Source: Hermatobates lingyangjiaoensis
Lineage: Eukaryota > Arthropoda > Insecta > Hemiptera > Hermatobatidae
Direction: 5' to 3'
DNA: 64,000 nt
Assembly (NCBI GenBank): GCA_026182355.1
Contig: JAPFBL010000068.1
Coordinates: forward strand, 12,313,001 to 12,377,000
The translations under genes and the position numbers were made by a program. Position 1 is the first letter of the stretch. Every line of letters begins with the position of its first letter. Below are positions 1-13,439 of this stretch, piece by piece. A model generated the notes under the pieces. That model was not told where the DNA came from and made no database searches. It saw nothing but the letters and a program-made list of their open reading frames with translations.

Positions 1-3000
1 ATAAACGTTCAAATTTGTTAAATGAAATTGTACTGAGTTGTAGGAATTTTGATAATTCCTATAAACTGGTAACGGATATGAGTCAATTAGCTGCGTTGGA
101 AAGTAACACCCATCAATTAGCTGAGCAGCCATGAGAAGCTGTACATTTGGTCAGGCTGGCTAGCACAGTCAACCAATCGTATCATGTCAATGGCGAACTT
201 AGTTGATCTGATCCTGCAATCTGACTGGTTTGTATTTCTAATTTGCACATTCTGATTTTTTGTGCTAACTAAATTGAGCCCGGTTGTTCTTGCCATCTTA
301 TAGCTACTTTATTCTTGATTTTCTTTTCAGTTTTACTCTACTCTACTAAAAGGTAATCTGTGTTGTGCAAAATGTTTGAGAATGCAGGAATTTTTATGGT
401 TCGAAACATGTCTAAATTGTTTACTAACTCAGTCCCCATGGTTAGACGATAATACAAATCATGGCCTTGTTGTGTTGTGAAGTTTTGTTTATGAAAAGAA
501 TCACTATTTATTATTTTGAAGTTTGGTTTTCTTTTTCACTATTATATTTATTTGTCTAAATATATATCAATATGAAAACTCTAAAATTTGAGCTCCTCCT
601 AATTCAGAAAATTACTGACATGATGATGGATTTTAGGCATTCTTCAATATTCATACCTTGAGAAATCTGTCTTTAAAGTTCTTTTGTAACTGATTAAACT
701 TGTGAAGGTCCCAGAGCTTTTAAAAACTTCTTCAGAGACCTAAATTATATTTAACTCTTTGTCTGGGGATGACATGAAGCCTAATTATTCAGCTTTTTCA
801 TCTATTGTTTTGCATAAACGCTAAACAATTTTCAATAGTGAAAGAGGGAGGGCGAAGTTGACTAGAGGGTGGTGTGTATGCATACGAAGTAAACCTGGTG
901 GGGGTAGCTAAGGACAGAGTCCTTTCAGGGTGTGCAGGCGATAAGGGCCATAATTAGGGACGTTCATTGTCATCTGAGGGAATTTGCCTTCTAATTAGAG
1001 CATTAACATGTGCTAAACTTTCTAAGCTGACATCTTTATCAAACTATCACATTATTTCAAAAGAATTCAGTTTCCAATGTCTCACTAACAAGTAGCTATC
1101 AATTATCAGTTCTGTTATAATTGTAACTACTCTTAACGAGCCGTATGTACTACTGACAATCGTAGGGCATATAACTTTATTAATTCATTGAATATAAATT
1201 TAAATAGCATACTTTTGTTGCTAGAATAATGTTTCATTATTGTTTATATTTTATATAATTTGTAGGTATGTAATCATTTATCAAATAAGTTCGGTGCTTC
1301 ATAAATTATAATTTAATATGCTACGCTACCTGCGATGTAGCAGTGAGTAGCTAAAAATCACTCTGAATAATGAAATATTTGAAGTGATTTTTTTTTAAAT
1401 AAATTAACCAAACATATTGTTTAAGAGGTAACGTCTTTCATTTAAAACCAGTCTGATAAAAACAATGAACGTCACGTGTAAAACTACATGTAAATGGTAC
1501 CATCTTGAACTTATTTCTTTTCAAAAGGTTGTACGAGTTTTGAAAGTTTAAGGTATCCGAGTTGTTGATACCTTGATCCTTCAAATACCGTGTTAAAACA
1601 GATTATAAACATTCATATTTTAAAGTAATTACAATGTTAATAATTAACTTACTTTTCTTAAATGGAGTTGTATAAACTGTGTTTTATGCTGGTATGAGCA
1701 CTGCTTATTTTTACTCTATTTCAGTGTATTCAGGTACTATATACATACGGGAATTAACGTATTATTAGTCTGGAAGTAATCTGGAAGCTACCAATTCAGA
1801 TTATTATCTGTGATACCCCATATATTGCAATATATATACCAAACTACTAAAGGAGACTTTTTCTAACATTGAATCACCACCCTTAACTTAGTGTTTCCAA
1901 AAAACATAAAGAGCAACATTTACGCTACTGGACCAATTTTTGGGTAAAATATGAGATAGATTCATCTACCTCTGTGTTCATTATTGTGGCAAACAACGCT
2001 AAGATATTTAAAAACACTCACCTACCCTCCTACTCTTTCCATCCCACTCACACACAGACAGACATCATCATAAAAACGTCAAGCGAGAACTTTGATGAAC
2101 TTAAAACATATAAATCCGTCAAATCTCAGTATCAAATTGTTTTCTGGTTTTCTATCCATTACTTGTTGAAGAGTAAAGTAGTAATAGATTTCATAATTTA
2201 TTATGAAATAAGTCATATTTTTATTGCAGTCACCATGATATTTTGGTGTCTATATTAATATGTTACAAGAAAATAAATCTAAACATCACATAAATTAAAA
2301 TCACTTTTTGCTATTTTCAACACTATATATAAGTGAATTTATTATAAGTTTTCATAATGACTTTTGATATATTTTGATACATGAAAAATTTTTATTACAT
2401 AAAAAAAGAATATATTAAGCAAATATACATTTGTGGTTCTTTTTTCAATTCAAGTTGGAACATGGAAAAGTAAATTGGGCAGATGTCACACTATAGAACA
2501 ATGTGACAGGTAGTCTTTTATACAAAGCTCTGTCTACACGAGGTCTTGCAATATCGACTGTGTAGTGCAGGCAGAATACTACTTCTAAAGGTCCACTTCT
2601 CTACCCTTTCCAAATATAAGTGTCAATCTGACACCTCATTCTTTTCGTCTACCAATCATTCTTATCTGGCTGACCCTCTTCTTCTTACAAAACTGTCCAT
2701 ACCATCCGATTTCCCAATGCCCTATTCTTCTATTCATGTCACTCTACATTGCTTTCTTAGATATTATTTTAGCTTTACCATCAAAATGTATAGTATTGCA
2801 TTCATAAATAAAAATTTCACCGACAATCAAAAATTATTATAAAACAAACGGTCCTTAACTGAAATGTTATCTATATTTGCATAACAATTTTTTTTTAAAT
2901 TCCATAGGTTGTTAAAACAAAATTTGACTGTAAGAGCTTGAAGTTGACTATAGAACTTGACCCTTTCCAAAGATTACAGCATAGTTGTTGTCTCTCGTAG

Positions 3001-3780
3001 CTAAACTCTTAGCATATTCGTCCTTAGTAAATTAAACATTTGTATCAAGCAAAATGACATTAGAAAAGAACACGAAGAAGTAAAAGCTCTCGAAATGAAT
3101 CGTTCTGTATAGAATGAGTGATTACAAGAGAAATAGTAGATAAGTGCAGTATAACGTACACATTACTGTTACATTCAAAAAAAAAACCTCAAGGAGGAAA
3201 CGGTAAAAAGAATGGTTCCAAACTAAATATGTTTCAGCTTACCCTGAGTTTATATCATTATTTTATTTGTAATTACTACAACCATTTAAAATGCTACTTC
3301 TAATGTTTGATCGTATGCATATACTTAAAATGAAGACACAAATTCTCTAGATATAAAAATAGATGTTTAAACTACTGTAAGAAATTTAGAAATTATAGAA
3401 AATTTTCACAACACAGGTGACTAGTTCTAGTCATAGTTCCACGATGGATTGGCTAAAGCAAGAATGACAAATATTGAACCATAGCACTATTGACCGCGAC
3501 ATAATCAATTCATTTGAGCAAAAGTTATAAATAGTATTATGAAGTAAATGTTTTGCACGATAATCGTGTATGCGTCAGTTTTTTTGTATTTTAATTTATT
3601 TATTAAATCAGCTATTATTTTTAATACATTTTCTATCGTTATAGCCTTAGTAATGCGAATGATGTTTTCAATTCGGGGGAGGCTAAAAATGCTTCAATAG
3701 TACATCATTGGACTAACTACTATTTCCATATGTGTATCCTAACACCATAAGCACGTGATACAATCATTTGAGTTTACATT
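1..3780. other. AT-rich non-coding region with one GC-richer island
   Basis: No convincing coding sequence on either strand; the short open frames at 1974-2258, 2546-2842 and 3118-3303 have simple composition and no recognisable domain. A stretch at about 830-1060 is notably less AT-rich and of complex composition, which could be a conserved regulatory element. The sequence alone cannot show this. Confidence 0.5.
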
Positions 3781-3889
3781 ACAATAGAAATCAATGCTCA
3801 GAGGCCTTTCTCTTTATGCAAGTTTCTTACTTTGTTTGCTCTCTGATGACACAAATTGAAAGGTCTTAGAGCATATATTTCTATTGTTT
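3781..3889. repeat. Palindrome with CTGATGA...GAAAGG core
   Basis: Arms of about 30 bases (3781-3810 and 3858-3887) are inverted copies of each other with a few mismatches. The 47-base loop contains GCTCTCTGATGACAC, and GAAAGGTC begins the right arm. The same unit occurs unpaired at 4589-4634 (minus) and 13237-13283 (minus). Confidence 0.6.
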
Positions 3890-4028
3890 TCCTTTTTCCT
3901 TTGTGGTTTAAACTTGTTATATCTGTATATATATGTCACGTATTCATTCAAACTAGACAGTTGTTGAAATTCACAGACTATTTTTCTTTGTAATGTAGTA
4001 CTTAGTTTTTCTGTTTCAAAATTTAACT

Positions 4029-4071
4029 TCTGCCGATGAAAAAAGTTTTAAATAAAAACCGAAACGTTGGC
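4029..4071 (+). ncRNA. PLE-type hairpin ending CGAAACGTTGGC
   Basis: CTGCCGATG, a GTTTT/AAAAC stem and CGAAACGTTGGC form a compact hairpin. The same 3' signature is seen at 50306-50341 (-), 52002-52036 (+) and 54105-54142 (-). The 12-base end is identical in all four although the stems differ, with compensating changes, which argues for a conserved RNA fold. Confidence 0.45.
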
Positions 4072-4246
4072 ATTGAAAGTGTAATTTGAACCTGAAGAAC
4101 TGACCGAGTCCCGATAAACTATAGAGTTGTTTGTATTCCACGGTCGATACTTTTATCAATTTATAATATATATATATAACGGATTCGCGATCCGTTCTTC
4201 GACGTGGGGAGATCTCTCTCACTTCGTCCTCTCTTCTAGTCTGCTC

Positions 4247-4275
4247 CTGATGACGAACAACAGTTCGAAATATTG
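4247..4275 (+). ncRNA. Hammerhead-like core CTGATGA...GAAA
   Basis: CTGATGA (4247-4253) is followed by CGAAC, a 4-base loop and GTTCG, then AAATATTG. The order CUGAUGA / stem II / GAAA is the catalytic core arrangement of hammerhead ribozymes. If the full 5-bp stem forms, G12 is consumed in pairing, so the fit is imperfect. Related cores at 54391-54425 (+) and, degenerate, at 60283-60335 (-) and 50150-50215 (-) share the trailing AATATTGAA element. Confidence 0.4.
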
Positions 4276-4342
4276 AATTCTGTAAGTGTACTTTTTACTC
4301 TTTTTTCTGTGTCGTGCTTTGTGTACTTTAAAGTTATATATA

Positions 4343-4434
4343 TGAGATTGAATTTACGGCCTAATATTTTTTTAATTAATTTCTTGCATACCTTTTCCAA
4401 ATCCCAAAATAATAGGCCGTAAAGTCAATCTTAC
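4343..4434. repeat. Inverted repeat around TACGGCCTA
   Basis: Arms of about 25 bases (4343-4368 and 4410-4434) pair around an AT-rich loop. It lies between PLE-type hairpins and a (TA)n tract, like the other palindromes of this window. Confidence 0.55.
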
Positions 4435-4486
4435 ATGTATTAACGAAGGACTGCTCCCTAAAATGAATATATATATATATATATAT

Positions 4487-4556
4487 GAATTAAACAGCCA
4501 CAATAAACAAATATATATTAGGTAGATTAGATTTGTTTATTGCGGCTGTTTAATTC
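4487..4556. repeat. Hairpin-forming inverted repeat next to (TA)n
   Basis: Arms 4487-4512 and 4531-4556 pair with one mismatch around an 18-base loop. The left arm directly follows a (TA)n tract (4468-4486). Confidence 0.65.
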
Positions 4557-4588
4557 ATATATTATATCAAGAGTTAATTTGGAAACAA

Positions 4589-4634
4589 TGCTGTAAGGCC
4601 TTTCGTCAACATATCGTCAGAGAGCAAGTGAACT
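4589..4634 (-). ncRNA. Hammerhead-like hairpin at PLE 3' end
   Basis: On the minus strand CTGACGA is followed by a short spacer and GAAAGGCC, just beyond the endonuclease stop. The same layout recurs at 3781-3889 and 13237-13283. PLEs are known to carry hammerhead ribozymes in their terminal repeats. The stem II helix is weak here, so activity is doubtful. Confidence 0.4.
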
Positions 4635-4653
4635 AAAAAATAATAAATACTTG

Positions 4654-5237
4654 TTAACCTGGTTGATTAAAGTTTCTAGAATTGTTGGTAACCCTGAATG
4701 TGTTTAATGATGAAGAAGTCTTCATCTGTTTAATTATTCCGCTAATCAAAGCTTCATCCAATTTATAAAGTCCTAGGCTATTGTTCATTAATTTCTCATA
4801 AAAGTTCTTTATAAGTGCATTTTCCACAATATTTCTTCTTCTTTCCGAAGATACAAATATTAATTCATTCGCCTCATTCCAGTTAATCACATGACTACTG
4901 TTTCTTATGTGCATGAACAAGGCACTCTTTTCGTCTTCTCTTCTGATCGAATATTTGTGTTGCTTTATCCTTGTAAGAAGATCTTTGCTCGCCCGTCCAA
5001 TGTAAGACATTTCGCAGTTAGTACATGGTATCCTGTATACACAACATCCCTTCCTAACAGACTTGGCTTATTATTGAAAAGTCTGTTAAACAAGTTACTA
5101 TCATTTCTGAACACAACAGAAACGTCCAACTTTTTCATAAACGAAGCCATATCCTTCAAACAAGGACTGTATGGAATGACTAACAAATTCCTTCTTGTGA
5201 ACTGTTCTTCATTATTTGATATCATGGATTGTTTCAC
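4654..5237 (-). pseudogene. Penelope-like element: RT-to-endonuclease linker and GIY-YIG endonuclease, frameshifted
   Basis: Reading the minus strand, a first frame (5237 to about 5030) gives the linker between reverse transcriptase and endonuclease, with IPYSPCLKDM and LFNNKPSLLGRDVVY. A frameshift near 5030 leads into IPCTNCEMSYIGR, then ASKDLLTRIKQHKYSIR, and a domain end containing VENALIKNF. These match the PLE-type GIY-YIG nuclease: a CxxC pair before YIG, a conserved Arg and His in TRIKQH, and the conserved Glu in VENALI. The function would have been nicking of target DNA for target-primed reverse transcription. The copy is dead because of the frame break and because it is truncated upstream at a (TA)n(GA)n tract (5264-5350). 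A hammerhead-like hairpin (4589-4634) follows the stop, as expected at a PLE 3' end. Confidence 0.85.
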
Positions 5238-5260
5238 CTTTTTTATGATATTGTCGACAA

Positions 5261-5263
<3 letters not shown>

Positions 5264-5350
<87 letters not shown>
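5264..5350. repeat. Compound microsatellite (TA)n(GA)n
   Basis: About 53 bases of alternating TA run straight into about 32 bases of GA. The tract marks the 5' truncation point of the PLE endonuclease fragment read on the minus strand. Confidence 0.95.
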
Positions 5351-5351
<1 letters not shown>

Positions 5352-8300
5352 GGCAGAGAGATAGTTCGTTTAGCACCCTACGTTAGATTTAAGTAAGTTA
5401 GGTCTGTGTAAAGTCTAAAATGACTTTATTACTACTCGAAAGATATCAAGAACTATTTGATAGGTCACTCACAAAACAACTTGTCTATTGACATGTGGAT
5501 GGATAAAATCCATTTTCGTAATTAATCTAATTTTAAATTTTAATCTCCTATTTTTATTTTTACATATATGTATATTTACAATTGAATAGATGAATATATA
5601 AGGAAATTTAGTGGTCTCAGAGATTTGTTAGCTGTATGATAAAATAGTTTAAAATTATGATTAAAAACTAACAAATTAATCTAATATATTATAGCGCACT
5701 TATACCATGTAAATATTGATATATTTTGAATAAATAATGATCCAGTGAGAGAAGGTTTGAATAAAAGCAGTGAAATCTAAATAATCGATACTGATTGAAA
5801 CAAAGCGTGGCTCATAATAACTCTTGTTATTAGGACTAGTGAGCTGCTCTTTTTTGAAATGAATGGAATAAATCCATTTCATTTGAAGAAAGGTTTTCAA
5901 TAACTGAATTTCAATTAGTTTATATCTGATTCTAGTTTCATTGAATCAGCAGGCTTGCGATTATAACAAAAGCTTTCAAGTTGCTTTTAGACAATTATTT
6001 TTCAGGTATTTCCACTTCTATGTTACATTTTGTGACTTCAATTTAATCTTTTTGACTTTCCTGTTATCTTTTTCCATTCTGCTTGTATATAATACTTTCA
6101 TCCTTTTTTTATTAAAATTGCGTTAGATTGGATTTGAGAAATTAATGTCCATTGAATGAGTCCTTCCCTTCCTCTGACATTAGAGATTTATTCTGTGAAT
6201 GATCATTTTCCAAACTTAATCTTATTTTGGACAGACTAGTATATGCTCATTTCAAATAACATTTTTTTCTGTTTCGAGCTTAGGTAATTCTTCTCTTTTC
6301 CTATTCGCAATATTCTTTAACATGTTATTTGCCATAACTGCAGACATATATTTTTTGTCGATGTATTTCTTTATACCTTATTTTAACCATATATTTCATT
6401 TCTTAATATTCAATTAAATAACAAATTTTTGGGATATTTACTTTACTTGTCATCTGGTAGTAGAAATATAGAGAGAAATTAAAAAATATTAGTTAGAAGA
6501 TTGAGTTATTGTTATTTTTGAGTTATAGTGAAACATTTTTAAAAGAACCACTACCAGCATAATATGACATAACCTTTCTAAATTATGTGCGAGGAAATTC
6601 TAAATATGTTAGTGTTACAAGAATTGATAGTAAAAGTAATTGCTAGATAGTAAAGTGATGGGACGGACTAAAGTTTTTACTTGAATACAGCACATAGTAA
6701 CTAACTATGGTATTCAACAAAGATTTTGAACCTTTGGGATGACATATAAAACCTTAATAATTTAATGGAAAAACCTATGTACTGACTGAATAATAATCAA
6801 AAAAGGTATCATTACTCATTGACTAATATTAGTTTGATTAATTTCTGGTTTATGTGATCTTTCATTTGATCACATTATTGAAAATGTATTTTATTTCTTA
6901 AAGAATGTAAAAGCTATAGATGCAACTAATTCAATGCTGATTCACAGGTTTGCTTGTGCTTATTGATTAAATGCCCAGGGTTCCTTGGAGTCAGTAATGA
7001 GCAGTTGATATGGACAGCTGTGTGATAGTCTAATGAAGGAGAACCGTAACTATTCAGAGCGGGTCAGAGATAAGGGCTGCAGAAGGAACCCCTGGGGTGC
7101 CCTAACTGATAACATTAGCCTCAATATTATCTCCTGCTCCACCCTAAGTCCTAAATAACCAATTCTTTCTTCCGATCCACCATGAACAGCCTCTGTTGTC
7201 ACGTAGTCTCATACCTCTCTCTCCCTCAGGGTTTCAATTGAATTGTTAATAACAATAATCACATAAAAGACATTTCCATAAGTTCTGTGAAAAATATATA
7301 AAATTAATTTCAGAAAACTAAATCATAAAGTTAATTTATAATTACTAATTTCACAACAGTTCATAATTAAGAAATATAATTATACGAATATATAATTTGT
7401 TTTTAAAAACATTAAAACATTTAAAAATTAAGTTGAGTAAATCAATAAAAACAAAATCTGAAAGGGCTTTCACTAATCTTTACAATAAGAAATATAACAT
7501 AAAACTGGTTGACAGTAAATTAAGTTTTTTCTTTTATCTTAATGTAACAAACGTGATGAAGTTGTATAATGCACCATAGAAAAGTATATATCATACAATT
7601 GTCACAATAAAATAAAACATAAACTCAATTCACTGTCATCTAGTTTGACATTATGTTTATTACAGAAAAAAGAAGTTAAGACTAGATGTATTTACTTCGC
7701 GTTATAAGGATTATTTTAATTTTCTCGATTTGAAATTTTTACAATAGAGTGGATGAATAATTAACTGCATATTATTTAACAAGGTAACCTAGGTCCATTG
7801 TTAATTAAGTAAATTAATTACTTTATGATGTGTTTCGATAATTGGTGATGAGTATAGCATGTCAGGTGTGTTGAATCAGAGGGTCTCGAATAATTGCCAG
7901 TGAAGAACATTAATATAAATTATATTTATGGTTTAAGCTGAATTATTTCTTTTAATACACTTGACTGTTAAAATTAATATGAAAAGATTGAGAGTGAAAA
8001 AAATGTGTGCCAATTAAGATATTATCAAGCTCATTAACAATCAGTTTAATTACTATAATTACTTAAATATAACTATCGCTTAAATGTGAGTCACTATCGC
8101 AGTAGAACTGGGTTGACACATCCTGGCCGTCAAACAGGAAGGGCAACCGTTACTAAGCCTAAGTTACGTTTAGCCCTGGTCAGATGGTGTAAAACCTCGG
8201 TATTCGTCGAAGAGCCAGTTGTCGACTGTACAGAGACCCTACAACGTTCACCGGAGAGGATTTGAGGACACCAGATTTTTTTTGTTAGAACTCTGCCTAT

Positions 8301-8728
8301 CGGATGTAGGTGAGCAAAAATTTACACATTCTATGATAGATAAACATGAAACCATGGCAGACTAACCGGCATCTTGTTGTACCTCTTCTTTTCCTTTTTT
8401 TTATCCTGCCTTCTGTCTCATACATCTTTCCATCATAAAATTAAGGAAGATAGCTAACAATAGAAAAGAACATATATTGGTGGAACTTTTATCACAACAA
8501 CCGATTTGTAACGATCAGTTAGATGAAACTTCAAGATTCTGGTCAGTTCACATATGAAAGAAAAATATGAAAAAGAGAATGGAGCACTTCTGCTACCCAC
8601 CATCAAGGCATGACCTGCAAAAAACAAGGAAGAGAGAAGATGTTGAAGACAATATTGTAACCTTGATAGAAGACAGGTCCAAAGAAAGGCAAAAAAGAGA
8701 CTTGCAAAGGCTAAAGAAGGTAGTTACT
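5351..8728. other. Non-coding, AT-rich, with two GC-richer islands
   Basis: Nothing codes convincingly. Two less AT-rich blocks of complex sequence lie at about 6945-7145 and 8085-8275. Neither has an open frame that resembles a protein. They are candidates for regulatory or older repeat sequence. Confidence 0.45.
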
Positions 8729-8736
8729 CATTAGAG

Positions 8737-9331
8737 AAGGGGGTCCTTAACCTTTAGATGGCACCATTCTCCTTCATTTGATGGTTAAAATAACTTTTTA
8801 TCAATTCTATTATTTGCCAGTTTGTCTTTCAAATAAGTCAATACCTTTATATACTGTACTCTAGATATGAATTGCGAGGAATGGAACATGAAAAAATCAG
8901 CAGCGTTGATAATTTGTTCGCATTTCTAGTACATTAAAATTAAATTTGCAGTCCATTCTTATTATACAAAAAAAGAAAGAGAACATAAATATACAAGTTT
9001 TTTTCCTAAAATCGACAACATGAAACTTAGTTTTACTAGCCTAGGGAGATATTTTTGGTTGTTTTCATTCAATCAAACACCCATTGCCTCTGCTGTCAGT
9101 GCTACGAACTCTACAAATTAATCGTTAGGTCTGCAGATCCTTTAAGTTCATTTCAAATTGTCAGATTTTGACTACATACAAGAATAACTACAGTGAATAA
9201 GAACATAACCATAGGCATAACTACAAAAAATATACTGTTAACAATTATAAGTACAAAACAGAAGAAAATAACGAGTGATTCAAATACCACCACCAGCCTT
9301 TGGTTCCCATACTCCCGGTTAAGAACCCCTG
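8737..9331. mobile_element. Probable hAT-type non-autonomous transposon
   Basis: The left end has GGGGGTCCTTAACC and the right end the reverse complement of CAGGGGTTCTTAACC, the terminal inverted repeat style of hAT (Charlie/Ac-like) elements. The flanking 8-mers CATTAGAG (8729-8736) and CATTATAA (9332-9339) match at 6 of 8 positions, consistent with a decayed 8-bp target duplication. The 595-bp interior has no transposase reading frame, so the element would have depended on a transposase elsewhere. Confidence 0.55.
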
Positions 9332-9339
9332 CATTATAA

Positions 9340-10219
9340 CATTCTTACAGAGAACTACATGCTGGGATTAGTGGTCAGAACAAGGCTATCAGCAAGTACA
9401 GAAGTGTATCCCCAGGATGAAATTAGATGTTATGCATCATACTGACTTAACCAGAAGTCTAATAGGTTGACTGGAAGTATACTAGAAGTCTAAAAAGTTT
9501 TTTCCTGTGATTCCAAGCAGCCAAGGATAGCAAAGCGTGAAAGACGCCGTTGTGTCCTTTCAGATCAAGTGATGTGACCCCATTAGAAGAGACTACCATA
9601 GACTCTGATCAGAGTATGTAAAAAAAGAGTGATGTTTCTCAATACAATAGGAACTAATGAAATATACAGTAAATAGATAATGGGATTGCCAATCTGAACT
9701 GTCCAAATAAGTACCGAACCCACGTTAGACAATGTCAGAAATAAACCTGTTAGTGACATAATCTTGTATTCACAGATTAGTTCAAACTAGCCATATGTGA
9801 AAAACATTCTAGTTAGACAACTACTAGTCTTAATTTAATGCATGGGCTGTCTAGTTATAACTGACAAATGGCCTACACCAAAATAACTCTGGAAAATGCT
9901 TTGGAACTGCTAAACATTTCAGACGTTGTCATAAGTGACACAAGGATGACCTATATTAGACTTCTGGATTATGGGACCTGCGGTCCTGTGAAAGGAAGAA
10001 ATCCCACTAAAATTGGAAAGGGAGTGACAAGTAAAATAAATATTATTCAAGCAATTATATCTAAACCTTGTAAATATTTCAGTAAATAATCTAATTCTAA
10101 TTTATTTGCCCCTACAGATCTCCAGTGTAAAGGATTTATATATTTATTTCCTCATGGAAAAGTTACAAGCCATCATTGATGATTCTGATCTTAGTAAAAA
10201 AAGACGTTCACGCCCTGGA

Positions 10220-10251
<32 letters not shown>

Positions 10252-13236
10252 TTAAAAAATCAACCGAGTATTCTTATACAGTTCTACATGTGGCTACTAC
10301 AGTGCTTCCGTGGATAAAGGTGGTGGTCTTCAAAGCAGAAGTGTTTGCTATATTAGTAACACCCAGAATTCATGAACTGCGGAATTAGCGCAGATCGACA
10401 AGCAGAAATTTTTTCCTTTCAATCTGAGTATTGAAGAGGACTCAGTGTACTTGAAGATAAGAAAGTTTAAGATTAGCGGTTGGTCCACTGAAATAGGTTA
10501 CTGAATCCGTCTAAACTAATAGCTATCAAAACTTTTGTGTGACCAAAGCCAGTGTTGATGCACTCTATGTTAAAGTTTAGACATCTTTTCAATGCCTGGC
10601 TGAAAAATGAACTTATGTGAAATTAGTTGAAATGTCAAGAGAGCCAACAATTTAGAAAGAGGAACAAACACTTTCTTCAGTCCGAGTAAAAATTATTTAA
10701 GAAAACTTATGGGAGTCATAATAAATTACAGTCAGAAATGAATGGAAAAATAGGAACTTCATTTTATTTTCTGATTGAATAAACAGCATATAGTACTCTT
10801 TGATTTCATCTGTATATTTAAGGCGCAATAATGTTTAAAATAGGTTAACTTAAAAGTTTCAAAGTGGAGGAATCACCTGGTTTGTAATAAGAGATAAAGT
10901 AGATTTATTGAACGGTAGACAGGGGTTACTTGGGATTGACAAAAAGACACAATAGAGCCCCCTTTCTCTGAACTTCGGTCTTGTCATCTTACTTCCACGC
11001 TATCGCAAAACGTGTAAACCCATTAAGATTTCCAAATATGTTTCTTTCATGAATACACTAATTGATAGCAACCATGTACTTCCTAAAAGGAAAAATATCA
11101 TCATTTAAACGATTAGTGCAAAAAAAATATTACATAACTCATCGAATGAGTTACATGAGAGTAGTATGCATGCAGAGTAATATATATTCGATTGTTATAA
11201 CTAGCTGAAAATTAGCAAAGGGCATTGTAAAATTACGCAAAAATTCATTATAATTGATTTCAATTTAAATCAATTATTTCAAAATTTTTTAAAAAAGCAA
11301 ATGTTGGCGTTGGAAAGAAAAAAAAATACAAATTAAAATATTAGACAGAATGTTAAATATCAATTACATTTTTTGTCTATCTTAACTAATACCATAGTTC
11401 AGGTAGCTATTAAACGGAATAGAATAGCATTCATATGGTATCCACCTTTAGTATAGACTCTAATAACCCCATAATTTAGTATTAACACGGTAGTTTTTAC
11501 AGTGATTGATATTGCTATTGTCATAAAGACCACATAGTCCCCTGTAGTTATTATTTTTCAACTGTCTCCAATTTTATCACACACATGAATATGTAGTCCT
11601 TAAAATTGTTTGCAGAGGTTTGTTGAAGCAATAAATTGGAAAACATATTTTGAAATTATTATCTGATAATTTTTTGTCATCTAACCACCGCTTTTTTAAT
11701 ATAAAATGAAATGAAAATTTCTTATTAAAAATATTATTCAAGTTACATAATGAATTTCAGAATTTTCCAGAGTAGTTCGTGCAGTAACTTTGGTTATTGT
11801 TCTTAGTTTCAACACATGTTTGTATGCTGTGAGTTTGGTTTTCTCTCTCTGCCAGAATCACGTCTAGCTAACTTCTTGTCACGTAACTTTATCTCATACC
11901 AATTTATTTCACAGACGCATGTGGATCCAGATTAATTAGCAGTGGCAGCAAATCGATTTGTTATTCCAAGTATTAATTTTCCGCGTCTCTTAGCAAACCT
12001 ATCATCCTAGTCATTATAGTCAAGTAATAGTGATACTTATAAATCCTTAACTAATAGGTAGATAATAAAATAGCATAAAATATATGCAACATGTTTAAAA
12101 TTTTTAATAAAATTAAATAAAATGCGTAATATGAAACATACCTATATGAAAGAAACACACTTCCAGTCTCTAAATTTTGGTTTCAACCATGGTCAGAGAA
12201 GAAAATAAAGAGAGATAAACACACTTGCCATTTGCTAAGCCAACCGTAACTAAACAGATGAGCATGCCCGTCTTCTACATTCTCTCCTCCTGATGACGGA
12301 TCTAACAAAAAATGGGACTACAAGTGTGTGTTTTTTATTTATTTGTGTGTCCCAGTTTATTTTGAACTTATATATAAATATAGGATCAATAATTTATTAG
12401 GAATTGGTCAGTTATTTAACATTGAGAGTTTGATTTGAAGCTAACAAACTGAGTAATTTTTGATAAAGTGGTTCCGGTCTCTACTTTTCTATTGATACTA
12501 CTATCATTTTTACATTTATACGCTCTCTAGAGATATACTCTGTATCTCATTTTAACCTATTGAAATAAAAAGGAAGAAATATACTTTTTTAAACAACACG
12601 TGAAAAACACCGTTGTATTATTTAGAATTCTTACATGAAAAAAGTTTTATTCTTATTACTGTTATGAATAAACTATTGTTATAACAACATCTACTGGGAT
12701 CCAGGTTTGAAGCATTGCGGCATTTCTAAACCAGGGCCAACCACATCTTTAGCCATCACCAGTTTTTCCCTTCCTTGTCCAATTGGCGCCAGATTCCAAT
12801 GTCTTTTCTTATGAAGACCATATCTGCACTTCAGACCAGAGCACCTGAGTTGGGGAACAAAATGACACCTTCCTATGCTACCTTAATACATGTAACTATC
12901 ACCCTAACTCACTCCAGACAAACATCAACCTCGTTATTCTCTCTCTATTTATTCTCTTTAATGTTTCTATCATACTAGTGAAGAGTTTTTATCTTGAACT
13001 TGTTCAATGTTTCTTATGCGTTCATTGTTCTGTGCTGAGGATGTTGCAAAACCAAAACTTAGAGACTGTAAATGTATACGTTGAATTTATCTATGTTTAT
13101 TTATCCATCTTAAACTTTATTTCTTCGTTTCGTGTCATTTTTTTCATCGTAAAAGTATAAATACAAGCATATAAATAATGCAAATAAACACCTGCTTATC
13201 TTAGTAACGGAAGAAATTACTAGGAAATAAAAGAAA
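9340..13236. other. Non-coding, with two short coding-like fragments
   Basis: Mostly featureless AT-rich DNA. At 9868-10089 (+) a 73-codon open frame (begins MAYTKITLEN) and at 10154-10219 (+) a short frame (MEKLQAIIDDSDLSKKRRS) have a protein-like composition but no family I can name. The second one runs directly into a (TA)n tract at 10219-10246. A degenerate inverted pair of hairpin modules lies at about 12150-12350 around CTGATGACGG. Confidence 0.35.
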
Positions 13237-13283
13237 ACGAAGTAAATGCTCTGCGGCCTTTCAATTTATGTCATCAGAGAGCA
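13237..13283 (-). ncRNA. Hammerhead-like core, same type as at 3.8 and 4.6 kb
   Basis: On the minus strand GCTCTCTGATGAC, a short spacer and GAAAGGCCGC reproduce the module found in the PLE 3' end at 4589-4634. It is a solitary copy with no associated reading frame. Confidence 0.4.
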
Positions 13284-13439
13284 ACAAACTAACAATGGCA
13301 TTGAATATAACCATAGATTAAATTTACTTACATAACTTTAAAGACTTCAGATCATTTGCTTCGTTTTCTATCCTCTATGCTATTCGATTAAGTTTATAAA
13401 ATTAAATTTAAAGACAAAAAGTTAACTCTTTTTAAGAAA

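Noticed and set aside
4891..5364. 157-codon + strand open frame
   Set aside because: Antisense shadow of the PLE endonuclease plus translated (TA)n(GA)n.
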